Of a stretch of 64,000 nt of DNA, positions 50,956 to 63,881 are shown one piece after another. The notes under the pieces were generated by a model that worked only from the letters and a program-made list of their open reading frames with translations, did not search any database and was not told where the DNA came from. The first letter of the stretch is position 1; every line of letters begins with the position of its first letter. This stretch comes from Dipetalonema caudispina (lineage: Eukaryota > Nematoda > Chromadorea > Rhabditida > Onchocercidae), in assembly GCA_013365325.1 (NCBI GenBank), contig JABVXV010000206.1:50278-114277 (forward strand), in the 5' to 3' direction. The position numbers and the translations under genes are program-made.

Positions 50956-51011
50956 AATTTAGTCATTTGACGTATTCGAGTGAATATCAAATTTAGTCAT
51001 TTGACGTATTC
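50956..51011. repeat. 21-bp direct repeat
   Basis: The string beginning atttagtcatttgacg and ending tattc occurs at about 50956-50976 and again at about 50991-51011, 35 bases apart. A third partial copy (gacgtattcaa) follows at once. Confidence 0.75.
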
Positions 51012-52897
51012 AAGAAAGACGTATTCAATTGCTGTGAATCCGAAAATTTTTTACGATAGGTATTTCTAAATAAAATTAACTTGTATTGTAAAATTACTCT
51101 CATTTGAATGATTGTCATATAAATTGCGAATTGAGGAAAGTTATAATATCTAACATAAATCAATTTGTTTATAATCATCCTTATCTGAGATATGATAAAA
51201 CAATCCGCCTTATTATCCATATTATCAATGTAATAAATCACATTTTAAATTAATCCTAATCATATTTGCGAAAAGATTGCTACACAATAATCCTTGTTCT
51301 TTATGCTTAATACAGTATTGTAATACAATGTTCTTTGTATTATCACTCCTACTTCACACACACATCTATATATATATATTTATACGAAAACAATGAGTTC
51401 AGTGTTATTCTTTTAGAGTTCTGATATTTCAATTCTAGTTTTGTGTTTGTGTTTTTTGGCTTCATTCTTCGACAACAGTTCCGATCTTCTTGTTCTACCA
51501 TACTTACCAATAAAGATTTTCTACGGTATTATTCTACAGTACTCACATGTACATCTCATTGACGATTAACTTCATTATTGACGGGCGATTCAAGATTATC
51601 CTATAACGTTTAAGGGAAATCTCTCCTAAGGAAGAAAACAATCTTCACCAGATATTCAAGAGTGTCTAAAGCAAAACTTTCCCAAATCAACAAACATAAA
51701 AAAAAAAACCACAACATCAATTGTTAAAATTGACCTTTGAAAAAAAAAAAAAAAAAAATAAAATAAAAAAAACCTTTCAGTTGATGAAATGTATCCCTCT
51801 TCATCATTTGATTTTTCTCTGTTATTTCAATTTTGATGATGCGATTGCTATCTTTCGAGCTGTAATATTAGAAAAATATTGCTCATTGATCTTTTACCTG
51901 TTGATCTTATATATGCATGCAAAGGTAAGATTAAGGGGCTGTTTAAAAAAAAAACTAGGTAATGAAAAACCGTAAAATAGTAGCATCTTTTTTTTTTTAC
52001 ATTAATGACTAGAGAAGACTATTAAAAGTATTTCTACTTTTTTTTTTTTTTGCCAACAACATGACATAAATTCATTTATTGCCCAGGGAAGAGGATGGGT
52101 TTATATTTCTTTACTGCAAGCGGCAATACGAAAGAATCTTGGGAACATTCCTGTAATGATTGTTATTTATGATCGTTATTTCGATGCTTTCTAAATTACC
52201 CTTTTCAAATGAAAGCAGAGAAAATTAATTTGGCTTAAGCTTCTTATTCTTCCTTGATGTAATTGAAATGATAAACAACCTTCTCATTTCTTCTTCACTG
52301 TTTCTTTTCTTTCCTTTTTTTTCCTCTTTCTTTTTTTTTTTTTTCATTTTTTTATTGAATTAACAAGAAAACATAGATGACAACTTGTTGCTATATCGTT
52401 AATATTACTTTTGCTATTTTCATTATTTGTATTAATTAACATCAACATCGTCAATATCGATTGATATTATTAATTTGTTGTATTCGAGATTTGCTGATTT
52501 GACACATTCAATTGTAAAATTGACTCTTCATTTGATTTCTCTTCATTATTTCAATTTTGATGGTGCAATTGCTATCTTCTGAGTTGTAATATCAGGTTAA
52601 TATTGCATTGTCAATATCAGTTGCTTGACTGTTTAAAACCACATTATTAGTTTGACTGTTTAAAAATTGAAATTATAAAGTAAATATCTGAAAAACATTT
52701 GTTCTCAGTCAGTAGCACGCAACTTCTCGAACCTCTCTTCCTTTTTTTTGCTTTACTTTACACAAACCATTTCATTGTTTTAAATTACATCCAACCCACC
52801 TCATAGATTTCTTCTCATTTATGAAATTCATTTACTCTCACACTTCCACTCTGGCCTATCGTCAATTCTGAAATTTCAGATAATTTTCACCAAAAGA

Positions 52898-54119
52898 ATG
52901 AGACGAAGCATTGCAAATGTCCTCGAAGGATCCGGGTAATTGATTTGGTTTGATTACACCTCACATATTTGTTTCATTTTCGTTATATCGATATTTTGTT
53001 GTTTCATTTGTTGTAATTAATTTTTGATATAATCACATAGAATTGTTTAACAGTAATATTTATTCAAACATTTAGAATACACGTAATTAATTTCTTTGCC
53101 AGATTATTTTTTAACACAATTATCTAAGTAGAAGTGATCTTCATCCAAAAACCCATTTTTTTTTTTTTTTTTTTATTTTCAAATTAATATCTGAAATTTC
53201 AAATCGGGTAACCGAGAAACGACAAAGTAACATTTCAAGTAAAGTAAATGAATTTAAAAATTTCGAATAGTGATGCGATTTTTATAAGCGTTATTTAGAA
53301 AAGATATAACGTTTGAGTGCAATCTGCATGAGTACTGTTTTCCAGATTTATCACCGCTGACGTGATGAAATCTCGAGAGGACGTAACAAACCTTATTTTG
53401 GCAACAAAAGTTCAGAAAGGTGTCACATGGAAATCAGTAGCGGAAAAAATTGGCAAAAGCAAAGAATGGACAACTGCAGCATGTTTAGGTCAAATGACCA
53501 TGACGAAGGAACAGGCGGAAAAAATTGCTGAGATATTTGATTTGCCAGAAAGTGCTCTTTTATGGCTTCAAGCAGTTCCTCAAAAGGGTAAATCGGGAAT
53601 TCCCTCCGATCCAATCCTTTATCGATTACATGAGGTTATTTCATATTTTTGCTAATAAAATAACTTTATTTATTTACTTGCAAATTTACTTATCTAAAAT
53701 AATTTTTTCTTCTCATACTTTTTATTGCTGGTAGAAATCGGAACAGTAACGAAAGTGAGAGTCATTGATTTAAGAAAAATTTCATTACATTTTTCAGATT
53801 TCTAATGGATCGTCTTTATATCAAAATTGTAAAATTTAGTAGAGAAATTTATATGAGAAGTACCAGAATTGAAAAATTTTTTGTAGCAGGACAGAAAGAA
53901 AGAATCAGATTATCATATGATAAAATTAAGTCCTTATGAAATATTAAGGTACTAGCAGTCTATGGACCTACAATTAAGGAGCTAATTGTGGAAGAATTTG
54001 GTGATGGTATAATGAGTGCGATTGATTTTAACCTAACCGTTGCACGTGAAAAAAATGAACAAGGTGATCGGGTATCACTTGTATTATCGGGCAAGTTTCT
54101 GCCTTATAAAGATTTTTAA
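52898..54119 (+). CDS. Cyanate hydratase (cyanase)
   Basis: Enzyme of the CynS family: cyanate plus bicarbonate gives carbamate (decomposing to ammonia and CO2) plus CO2. Three exons, 52898-52935, 53346-53634, 53949-54119; phases 2 and 0 fit; 165 residues against about 156 in bacteria. The helical N-terminal domain reads 'SREDVTNLILATKVQKGVTW...CLGQMTMTKEQAEKIA'; the catalytic domain 'YRLHEVLAVYGPTIKELIV', 'EEFGDGIMSAIDF', 'LSGKFLPYKDF'. Catalytic Arg106, Glu109 and Ser132 keep the spacing of E. coli Arg96, Glu99 and Ser122. The first exon adds 'MRRSIANVLEGSG', basic and possibly an organelle-targeting extension; ATG at 53365 is the alternative start. AATAAA at 54207-54212. The introns and surrounding nematode genes argue against bacterial contamination. 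Animal cyanases are rare, so transfer is likely (inference). Confidence 0.93.
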
Positions 54120-55421
54120 ATGAAAAATATTAAATTTTCACTGAATATGATTTCCACAGTATGTTCTATGCATATAATCTGTATGTTTATGTATCACCTC
54201 ATGCGAAATAAAAAAAATCTCCATCCATTTAGTAAGTGACTCTATTTTCAAACATTAATTTCATCGGAAAATATCTTTAAAAAAATTTCTTTTTGTAATG
54301 TAAAGTATAGGTTGTAACGTTGGAATAATTTTTATGCTAATGTGATGAATTCATCTAATGACTGTTTTGTTATTAACTCTCTTTCATATTCTTTTCGATT
54401 TTAATCACCCAATTTTAATAACATAATTGTTATCGATCGCATATTTCAGTGATTCAACATTCATCATCGATTATATTTCTTTTTGTAATAGCATCATTCT
54501 AAGCTAATTTAGCAATTACCCATCGTTTAAGAATTGCTCTTCCTAATACTGCACTAACAACAATCAGTTCATATTTTTTTTTTAATAAATTATTATTGTA
54601 CTATAAAATTTAAATAGGTAGAGAAAAAGTAGTAGAAGTACAAAGAAGTATAAAATTTGCAATAATTTGTATTGATAGGAGAGACTTTCATTCATATGCA
54701 AATTATATCCTTTTTACATTGATAAAGTAATTTGACACATTTAATTAGTATCATAAAATCGTAAGTACTAAATATAATCTGCTCGTTCTTTTGTGTCATA
54801 ATGATTTTTGCATTGCAATGCTCTAAATTTATGCAAGAAATCTGGAAACATAAATTACTATTAATTTTGCAATGTAAATTAGTATTCTTTTAAAAAGCTG
54901 TGAAAAAAGGAATTAAATTTAGGGTAATGATGAGCGATTAGATGAAAAGCTGTTTATATAAGTGCTAACAAATGGTAGAAATTAGCAAAAAGTGAACAAA
55001 TGATGTTTGTTTGACTTATTGAACCCATCAAAATGAAATCATTCAGGAAAACACCAAACAAAATACAAACAAAGAATGAAATGATAGAATTTAAAAGAGA
55101 AAAAAACGGATGACAATGGTTACTTAGAAAGTTATTTTAGTAAGCAATTTTGTTTTCTTTTTGTTCATTTAGTTGTTACAACATATTGTATGTTGTATTA
55201 TTTCTGTAAAGATATCTTCATTTTTGATTGCTTGCTTCTTTGTATTATCTATCGTCAAAGTGACAAATTGAAGTAACGAAATTCTCGTTTATAATTTGTA
55301 GAAATTTCATCCCTAAAAAACGAAGAACAAAAACTCACTGAGAAGCAACCAATCACTATAGTAAACAAAAAAAGAGAAGGAAAAAGGTTTATTTAATAAA
55401 GGATAAGAAAGTATTATTATT
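54120..55421. other. Convergent 3' intergenic region
   Basis: Between cyanase (+) and the second GPCR (-). The cyanase poly(A) signal lies at 54207-54212. Otherwise AT-rich with no ORF of interest. Confidence 0.65.
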
Positions 55422-57566
55422 TTACAAATGTGTATAGTTGGTTGGAAACGAAGTGGTATTGTTGATCAATTTTACGGACGAATTAACACCTTGCAGTTTA
55501 TGCCGTGGTACGGATGCTTTCTTCATGAATCTTCGGGGTACGAAGTGAACTTGTATGAATATCAATGACATACGACGGAATTGTACGTTGAATGCAAGGA
55601 ATACGAAAAATGGCGTTGTAGCATTAATTACTGACAGCAAGTTATTACCATGTGCTAACATGCAAATGCTATTGCCATGATCCGAACTGTTTGCACCTAT
55701 AAAAAAAAAGTTTTTCATGCATGAAATTTATTTTTCAACAAATATAAATACTGTCGCTAATTATTTCAGAAACTTTCCAAGTATTTGATAGATGTCAAGC
55801 TCGGATTTTTATTATAAATACCAAATTCTAAAACTTTCTAAGATTAAATCGAATTTCGAAATTTATTGGTATTTGTGTTAACGAATAACTTCATAAATTC
55901 AATGGAACAATCAACCTTTTCTTGCAACAGCAGCAAATGTTAACAGTGCAGGTCCTTCCAGTAAAAGATGTGATAACGTTGTCGCAACAGTCATTCTAAT
56001 CACACATTTTCGACGTTGACTAAATGATTCGCCGTGATTCTGAAGTACCATTTGGTAGTTTTTCACGTATCACTTGCACATGCTCACAAATCAAAACTTC
56101 ACATTAGTTTATTTCATTTCCTATCAACTGAATGAAGATAGATGACTGACTTGAGTAAACTGTAATCTACAGTAAACAGTCTACAGTATACTGGCAGAAA
56201 TAGTTTATTATATGCTTATAATGAAATAGGTAAACTACCTTGAAACTAAATTGCATGACGATTAATATGGAGCACAAAAGCATAGCGATATTTGGGATAA
56301 GAATAGAAAGTGTTATTTGCAACCAGTAATAAGTTTTTTGTATGTACTCATAAAATGGTTCCCTATACGTTTGCATAAAATATTGATTTGTGATCCAATA
56401 GCATCTGATAAAGATTTATAATTTAATTAAAGCAATAAATAAAATAGATTAGAATATATGATTTGAGGAAACAAATCTAAACGGAAATTTCTCTGTTTCA
56501 TTTTTTCAAGAACCTATTATGTTGTCGACTATCCAACTCCTTTAATACCGGGCTACTGATAACTGTTTGACTGAATATAAATGGTATATGCAAGAGAACG
56601 CCGCATAGAATAAAGCCGAGCAGTATTATCAAACTTATTCGTTTTGTGCAAATTTGACGGAAATGAAATGGTAATAATACACAAAGCACTGTTTCAATTG
56701 TTATCACTAACGTCATCCTGAAATTGGCAGAATTATCGCTGTGCCATTTTTTATGGAGATGTTGCTGAAGGTGTTGAGGATTCAAAGTTTTTTTTTTTTG
56801 TGATAATTACCACTGAACTATAAATCAAACTTCAATACTATCGCATCAGATTTAAAAAATTGAAGTTAATTTCAATACTTGAAATTTGTTCCCATCGTCA
56901 TGAAGTGAAATGAATTAGAGTATGAAAATCCATTTGCAGTTTAATATTAGTTTAATGATGCAATAACTATTTTCATGAAACATAATTGCTGCTTAACTTT
57001 AAATTCAGATTTAATTCTTCGAAAAAAATGAATGTGAAATATTACGACGAACCATGTAGATACTGTACCACTTATACCAGCAATAGCAATGACATATGGT
57101 TTTGTATGCCAATAAAATGTTTCAAATGAAGGATCTGCATGCACATTCCACGCATGTATTACCTTGCAAAAATTGTTCTTTTACACTAATTCCAAAGTTT
57201 AGAATGCTTGGAAAATTGAAAACAAAAGTTATTCCCCAAAATTTTTATGCCTAAAGTTTACGAAAATAAAAAATGTAGAAAGAAGAAAGAATTAAAATTT
57301 CATTCATTGCAACATCATTTCAATAAAACTTTGAAAACTAACCTCCAAAATTCTGGATTCAACAAATACCAAATTAGCATAAGCTTTAACTCTAAGGAAA
57401 TGAACCGATGTGCTACCTTGAAAATAAGGTAATCGATAAATGAGCAAATTTAGAATATTTCCGGAAAGACATAATAATTGTAGCATTGGCATCGCGAATT
57501 GATTAATTTGCCTTTCCACCTGGCCGCAGGCATTATCATAACCATTGTTATGGATATATTTTGACA
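55422..57566 (-). CDS. FMRFamide-receptor-like GPCR, atypical DRY motif
   Basis: Seven-transmembrane receptor of rhodopsin type. Exons: 57566-57343, 57162-57053, 56717-56514, 56404-56239, 56039-55916, 55696-55422; phases fit throughout. The first exon begins with TG after an AG, so the start Met may be split (A|TG) with an upstream exon not found; about 367 residues if so. TM1 'LLCLSGNILNLLIYRL', then 'GSTSVHFLRVKAYANLVFV' (IC1/TM2, typical of FMRFamide-receptor-like proteins). TM3 'GTVSTWMTLVITIETVLCV' has Glu-Thr-Val where E/DRY is expected. Exon 4 supplies EC2 and TM5, exon 5 supplies TM6, and TM7 reads 'SVINATTPFFVFLAFN' instead of NPxxY. The tail has NxT/S sites and basic residues. No frame disruption was seen, so the gene appears intact. 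Ligand unknown. Confidence 0.82.
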
Positions 57567-57897
57567 CTAAGATTTAAAATAAGCTTAGAACTTAAATTTC
57601 ACTTTTGATTTTTTGTATGCAAAAGTATTTGATCAGAAGAAATAAACAAACACAATTTTGAAATGTAATTAAAATTTGTAGTGAAGATTATGAATTAATA
57701 ATTTCACCGATATGTTTCACTAAATATTTCATGAGAATTCAATATAATCTTCCCGGGATATTGCTAAAAAAAAATTCCTCTGAAATATCATTTTAGCAAT
57801 AACAATTCAAATTTAAGCCTATTATTATATAATGCAAAATACAATTTTTTCTTTTTCATTATTAGTTACTGCTAAGTAAAAAAAAAAAAAATCTCAT
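57567..57897. other. Upstream of GPCR, no gene seen
   Basis: AT-rich region that should contain the missing 5' exon and promoter of the leftward GPCR. I could not identify a donor ending in a lone A that would supply the ATG. Confidence 0.5.
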
Positions 57898-58200
57898 TTG
57901 ATAATGTTAGCAGAAGATGACATTTCAAATGGAAATTTAGAATTTAAAACAAAAATGACAGACAGGAAAGATTTGCCGAACACTGTTGAATTCCTTGCTT
58001 CTCAAATGCTACCAATGTTGCCAAATTACTTAAACAATTGCTCAATTGCATCTTTTGGCCAAATGCGATCTCGCATCTGTGCAACAGACGCATTTCCAAT
58101 GGTATTACAGTGGTACTCATTTATGCTATGCATTTGTATTATTCATTTCATTCCTGTAAATTCAACAAAAATTTTAATACATGAAGATCTATCTGTCTAA
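57898..58200 (+). CDS. Hypothetical 100-codon ORF
   Basis: Open frame with less biased codon use than its surroundings; the first codon as counted is TTG, and the first ATG is at 57904. It shows acidic and basic N-terminal residues ('EDDISNGNLEFKTKMTDRKD'), a central 'NTVEFLASQMLPMLPNYL' and a hydrophobic stretch ('WYSFMLCICIIHFIPV') that could span a membrane. No family recognised. It could be an exon of an undetected plus-strand gene or a chance ORF. Confidence 0.3.
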   Translation: MIMLAEDDISNGNLEFKTKMTDRKDLPNTVEFLASQMLPMLPNYLNNCSIASFGQMRSRICATDAFPMVLQWYSFMLCICIIHFIPVNSTKILIHEDLSV

Positions 58201-59403
58201 AATCAAATTAATTTTATAAATAAACAATTTGAATAAATTTTTCCGAGCTTGAAATCAGTAGAATAGCTGCTGATGTAGCTAAAAAGTGAAGCAGAGGCGT
58301 TCATTTATGAATTGTTGAAAATGAGAGCACACACTTTTTGTTCGCTAAAATTAGTTAATCAAACGTACTATTCTTTAGATCAGAAATAATTGACATGTTA
58401 ACAAGGCAAACTTCAATGCAAGCAATTTTTAATTCTTCTTTATCCACTAACTAATACGTATTGAAATTAAACAATGATAAAAATATGCTGAATATTATTT
58501 TTTTCTTGAAATCAACTGAATTTTCAAAGCAAATAAAATAATTATTAAAAGTATAGCGCTTAATTTAAAATATCTTATTTAGCTAAAAAAGGTACTTTTT
58601 ACATCCTTGTCAAAACTATATTACGCAAGCTGTTGAAATAATTGAACAGGGATTGTTACATCGATGTGAGAAAAATGAAGAATGTAAAAGACACATTATG
58701 ATGGGCTTGTCGATTTTCATTCTAGTAAAATATTATATGTCTAAGGTTTAACAATCCTAAAGTTAGTACCAAAAATGAGTTAATGCTAAAAATTTTTTGA
58801 ATTTCTGAATGTTTTTCTTGAATTTCTAAATAAACTTACGCTAAATACTATATGTTAGAAGAGAAGAATTTAGGCCGATATCTGAAATGCATTTGAAAAT
58901 AAACAATCAAACAAATTAGATTACTAAACCATCTGCATCATTATAATTTCCACATTTCAGCATGCCTCACTATATAATTAATTTCTTTTTTTTTTCCTTC
59001 TCGTATGCCATTAATAGAAATTGATAACGCATAGTAAAAACAGTACGAAAAGAAATTTATTAATTAGTCTCTAATATATACAAGGATCTATAATATTCAA
59101 CTTTTATTACTAATAGATATTTTTGTGTGCTTATTCTTCTCTACTTTTTATAATTAGTTCGTCCAAAAGTATTTTTCAACTTGATTCCTTCATCAGAAAC
59201 GAATTTTAAAAAAAGAAGGAAGTATTAATTACAATTGAGAATGGAAAAAGATTTATTTAAAACGGTATTACCTATCTTTTTTTCTCTGTAATCTTTCTTT
59301 TTTAACTTGAGAAGTTTCTTAAAACATAAATATAACTCGAACGATAACAATAAAGCTTGATAGATAGGATTATGAGAGATTTTTTCATTTTATTCATTTT
59401 CTT

Positions 59404-59438
<35 letters not shown>

Positions 59439-60413
59439 CTTATTATAATGAGCCACTATAACAATATTTACTCTCGTTAGTAGAATCATCATATTTGTAA
59501 CCTATCTTTAATCATTATTTAACTTTATGATAGCATATATTTATCACTCTTTACTAGTTTTTCCAACCGTTTATTGCATACAATGATATAAAACTTAACA
59601 TATTTTCAGTTACTTTCCAACTTATTGAAGACTTCATGATAATTATTTTTCTTAGATTTAAAAAATATTTTTCAAAATCTAAACCCTATGAATCAACTTT
59701 TTTTTTTTATTTCGCATTAATTTATTGACATTTCAGTGAATTAATGAACAGCTGGAGCTATTATTTGCTCTAACATTTCAATATAATTGCATGCTTATTT
59801 GTTGGATAACTTTTTTTTTTTTTTTTTTTTTGGATTTAAGAGTATGAATAAAAGTGAACAATCAATGTCTCCAATAGTTTTCTTCACACTAAATTGCAAA
59901 AGAACTGGAATGGAATTCAGTGAAACAGTTATCATTTCAATGGATATGATAATAAAAATTTTAAGTTTTGTAAATAAATCAAATTTACAATATTTCTAAT
60001 TTAATTCAAATAAAGTGAATAGCAATGAATTGTGTGGAAATTCATTTTAATTAAAAAAAAAGAAAAATAAAAATCATACATTTCTCATCATAAAACAATG
60101 CTCGAAATTTTTTTTCTTATTTTTGTTCTTTATGATTAAATTCTCATGATAAATTATGCATATGTAATATATTACGTGTTCTAATTTCAATAGATTGCTG
60201 TACTAAATTTATTAGTGAAATAGTTGGAACAATCTTTTCTCTCTTTTTTTTTCTTGTTTTAAACATAGGAAGAGTAAATTAAACGAGGACTTTGTAGTTT
60301 ATTATTGGATAAGCTCTTAAACTGCGCAAAAAATTCGATTGAAAATGTAATCAATTTTTTTGCTTTCATGGCTTTCGCAAGAATCATTCTTGCTGATGCA
60401 CACATAAATGCAT

Positions 60414-60432
60414 ACATGCATGCATGCATGCA
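60414..60432. repeat. (TGCA)n self-complementary tract
   Basis: About four to five TGCA/GCAT units forming a perfect palindrome. Simple sequence. Confidence 0.85.
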
Positions 60433-63003
60433 TTCTTGCAATTCGTTTATTGCTTTTTCTTTACACAATAAATGAAAATAACATTACATCAAGATCATTT
60501 TAATAATTCCATATATAGAATATGGGGAAGAGTAATGTTGTTGTTGTTGTTGATGATGATGTTAATGTTAGAAAGGATGCTCTAAAATAAGCCAAAATTG
60601 AAAGCTAAATCATTCGTATCCTCAAATATTACACACAGGAAACATTTATTTAGCAATAACATCAAAATATACTTTGTTGAAACTTGAATTACATTAGTTT
60701 TTCAAATTAAATCAACCTGATCCTTCGAGCTTAACAAATAACATTTTGTTCATATAAATATCTTATTAAGATAAAAGTATTTTTAAATAATCGTACTTTT
60801 ATCGTAAATGTTAACAGTCGATATTATTAAACATGCATGACATATTAGACAAATTTTTAATCTTAAACAGAAAATGTGTTAATCTATTCTATCATACTGA
60901 TAAAGACGGAAACAATTGATGATAAGGTAGAGCACCTTAAATTGTTTAATTCATAAATAACTACGGTGTAACAAATATTCATCATTATACAAATTAAATT
61001 GAATGTGCCAGTAATGACATATGAGCAATTCTCAAGCAAAAAAAAAAAAGAAAAAAAAAGCGTCAATGTTGGAAAAAGAGGTGGAGAAGAGGTAAAAGTT
61101 GGATATATGAATTGAAGGAGTGGGAATTGGTGATAAGAAGAAAGTAAGGAGAGAGGAAAGGAAGAAGAGAAGGGGGAAAAAAGGTAGGAAATTTCATTCT
61201 TTGAAACTCAAAATTATTTTCACGAACATCTGTTACCATGTCATCAGAACAGTGTCGCTTCTATCTTCCTTTCTCTCGCTAGTTTTTATTTTCATCGCAA
61301 AAAAAGCATTAAATTTTTGTGATCAAATGAAAGCAGTAAAATTAGTTGGTACCACAGCTGTGTCCTGTATTTTTCTCATTGATGAAATCAGCAACATCCT
61401 CGAATTATCAATTCTACTGATATAATAGAATCAACAAATTACTGGTAAACAATGACGAGCAAGTCACTGATCGCGATTATTCCAAAAATCATCACTCTAT
61501 TTAGTATCAGTAAATTATCAAAGCAAGCAAAATTGAAGATATCGGCAAAAGAGTACTTTTTTTTTTCTTTTAGGAGTTTCACCAAAAAAGCATGGTAATC
61601 AATTTTCAATGTACAAGTAAATATGAATTTATCTTGATCAAAAATAGAAACTTCTTTTAAGTTTAAAGTGTGTATGTGTATGTGTGTGCGTGTATATAAT
61701 TGTATTGGCATTTATTGAATTAAAAGCATTAGTAAAAAATATGGTGAATGGAATAATTAGAAGTTAATAGCTTTTCGAAATTTTAGCTTCGTCTGGCTTT
61801 ATCCATGTTCCAGTATTCAACAGGAACTGCTATGAATAACGTGAAAATTTGTTAAAAGCATCAAAAGAAATATATTTCCAAATTCACTTCATTTTCCAAT
61901 CATTTAAAATATGATATTAGATTCAATTAAAAGGAAAAAATTTTCTTTTAAATAAAATCTTACAAGAATTTGTTGCGTTTACTTTTTTATAGAAAACCAC
62001 AAAAAAAAAAAAAAAAAAAAAGAAGAATGTGCAATATTGTTAGCAACGATAAGAATTAATTTGCACATAAAATGTGTGGTATAAACAAACAAAAATCAAA
62101 AGCTTCACGTAATTAATACTTCACAAATAATTGTAATTAAAATCAGAAGGAACTAAGAAATAAAAGGATATCGAAATGAAAAAGAAATAAAAAAAGTAGA
62201 AAGAAAGATTGCGTGATAATAAATTGAAACAGATTTAGCAAATGTTGATAAAATGTCCGGAAATATATGGGAGATAAAATGTTAAACTTTTGAAATAGAC
62301 TATATATTGTTCAAAATATTTCCATTGAATGGATTTTTTTTTTTCTTTTCTTATTTTCCAAATAAAAAAACTTATCTAATCAAAATGTTGAAGTGATAAA
62401 AATGGTAGGTTGAAAAGTGAAAGAGAAAGAAATAAGTAAAAATGGAATGAGCTAAATGAGACTACTTTTGTTTTCTAATTCAATTTAAAATTTTTACATA
62501 TACTATTAGTTTAAATCATTTCTTATTATTATTGATGGCAACAAATGCTAAATGGATTGTTTATCAAGCCAGTGATTATTTTGAAACTATTTGGAAAAAG
62601 TACAAATAAGCAAATCATTATTGCTTAATAAATCTTTCGAAAAAAAAAAAAAAAAAAGATGGTATAAATGATAATATCTGAGAAATGACGGCAATGAGAT
62701 GATAACGATTCCTGGATTATTGATACTATCAATACTGTTCTGCGATCGAGAAATTCACACCATCGAATGTAATGCTGTAATGCAGTGAAGTGAATTGGAC
62801 AAAAATTTAACAAAAAGATAGAGAAGCTCTCCATATCATTTACATTTCTTTTTTGCACCTGATCATTATCAGTTCTATAATCTTTCAATTACCCGCAATT
62901 TGCATGTCAGTTAATCATGATCATAACTATTTGGTTCACGGTGTATCATTTTGAATAGCAAAATTTCTTGAAAAACCTTTCGGATCATCATTTATCGTTT
63001 TTG

Positions 63004-63084
63004 GTGACTAAATTTCCTCACAACCATTTGGGTAATTTGATTTTTGATAACTAAATTTCCTGACAACCATTTTGATAATTTGAT
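63004..63084. repeat. Imperfect tandem repeat, about 42 bp x2
   Basis: Two copies containing actaaatttcct, acaaccattt and ataatttgat-like blocks start at about 63004 and 63046, with several substitutions between them. Confidence 0.75.
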
Positions 63085-63881
63085 GGCACAGTGGGAACTT
63101 CAACTTTCTCGCAATAAAATAAAATTTAAATGTTAGGAATAATCGGATTTTATTCGCCATTTATGAAAGTGTTATGAAAACGAATGCTTTGATGATTAAG
63201 CCGCAATTCTGTTCTCTCATTTCTCTTTTTTTTTTTGGTAGAGTTGCTAGAATGACAAGCAAATTCGTATATAATATCTCCCATCATTTTCAAATTATGT
63301 GCTATAAGTGAAAATCAGTTTATCAATAAGTGTTTCATTAAACTTTTCATCATTTCTATCATTTATATGTGTAATGAATGTATCGTGTAGGAATATGGTA
63401 CTAAGTTAATTTAGGAATTTAAATTTTGCATTAAAATCGTAGTCATACAAATTAATGTCTTTTTACGATTTAAAATACTAATCAGTGTGGTATTACCTGC
63501 AACTTATTGATTTTAAATTGCTAAGATGAAGTATTCCTGTTAATTAATTTTCTCTCGTAAAAGACCAATGATTGCTTTGCTATGTGCATAAAATATGAAG
63601 TTGAACATTGCTCTTTCTATCTCTGATGCTAATGAAATTGGCATGATCCGAATCTTATAATAGTAACAGGCGGTTATCAGAAAATGTGAATAAGAAAAAT
63701 CTTCACATTGATTCTTGAAATATTTCTGAATGGAGGCAAAATCAATGGCTTTCTGAAACTTCCAGCCTGATAAGATTACTGGTTATTGATTTAACATTTT
63801 AAATTGAAATGTGAGCAAAAAAGTTTAGAATTCGAACTTGAACATATAGTGGTCGCATAAGCAATGCTTCTTGCAGTAATG

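Larger units (their letters stand above)
49051..52897. other. Intergenic region with G-rich element
   Basis: Upstream of the calumenin gene and of the cyanase gene (divergent 5' ends). It holds a G-rich block at 49922-49978, a 21-base direct repeat at about 50.96-51.01 kb and many A/T runs. No gene is supported. ORFs such as 49856-50065 and 51721-51975 are driven by low complexity. Confidence 0.6.

Noticed and set aside
61120..61425. 101-codon plus-strand ORF starting with a Lys/Arg run
   Set aside because: The basic start is purine-repeat derived and the rest shows no recognisable domain; evidence is insufficient.
62625..62888. 87-codon minus-strand ORF
   Set aside because: Ends in a poly-Phe run from the A tract; no motif and no clear splice structure.
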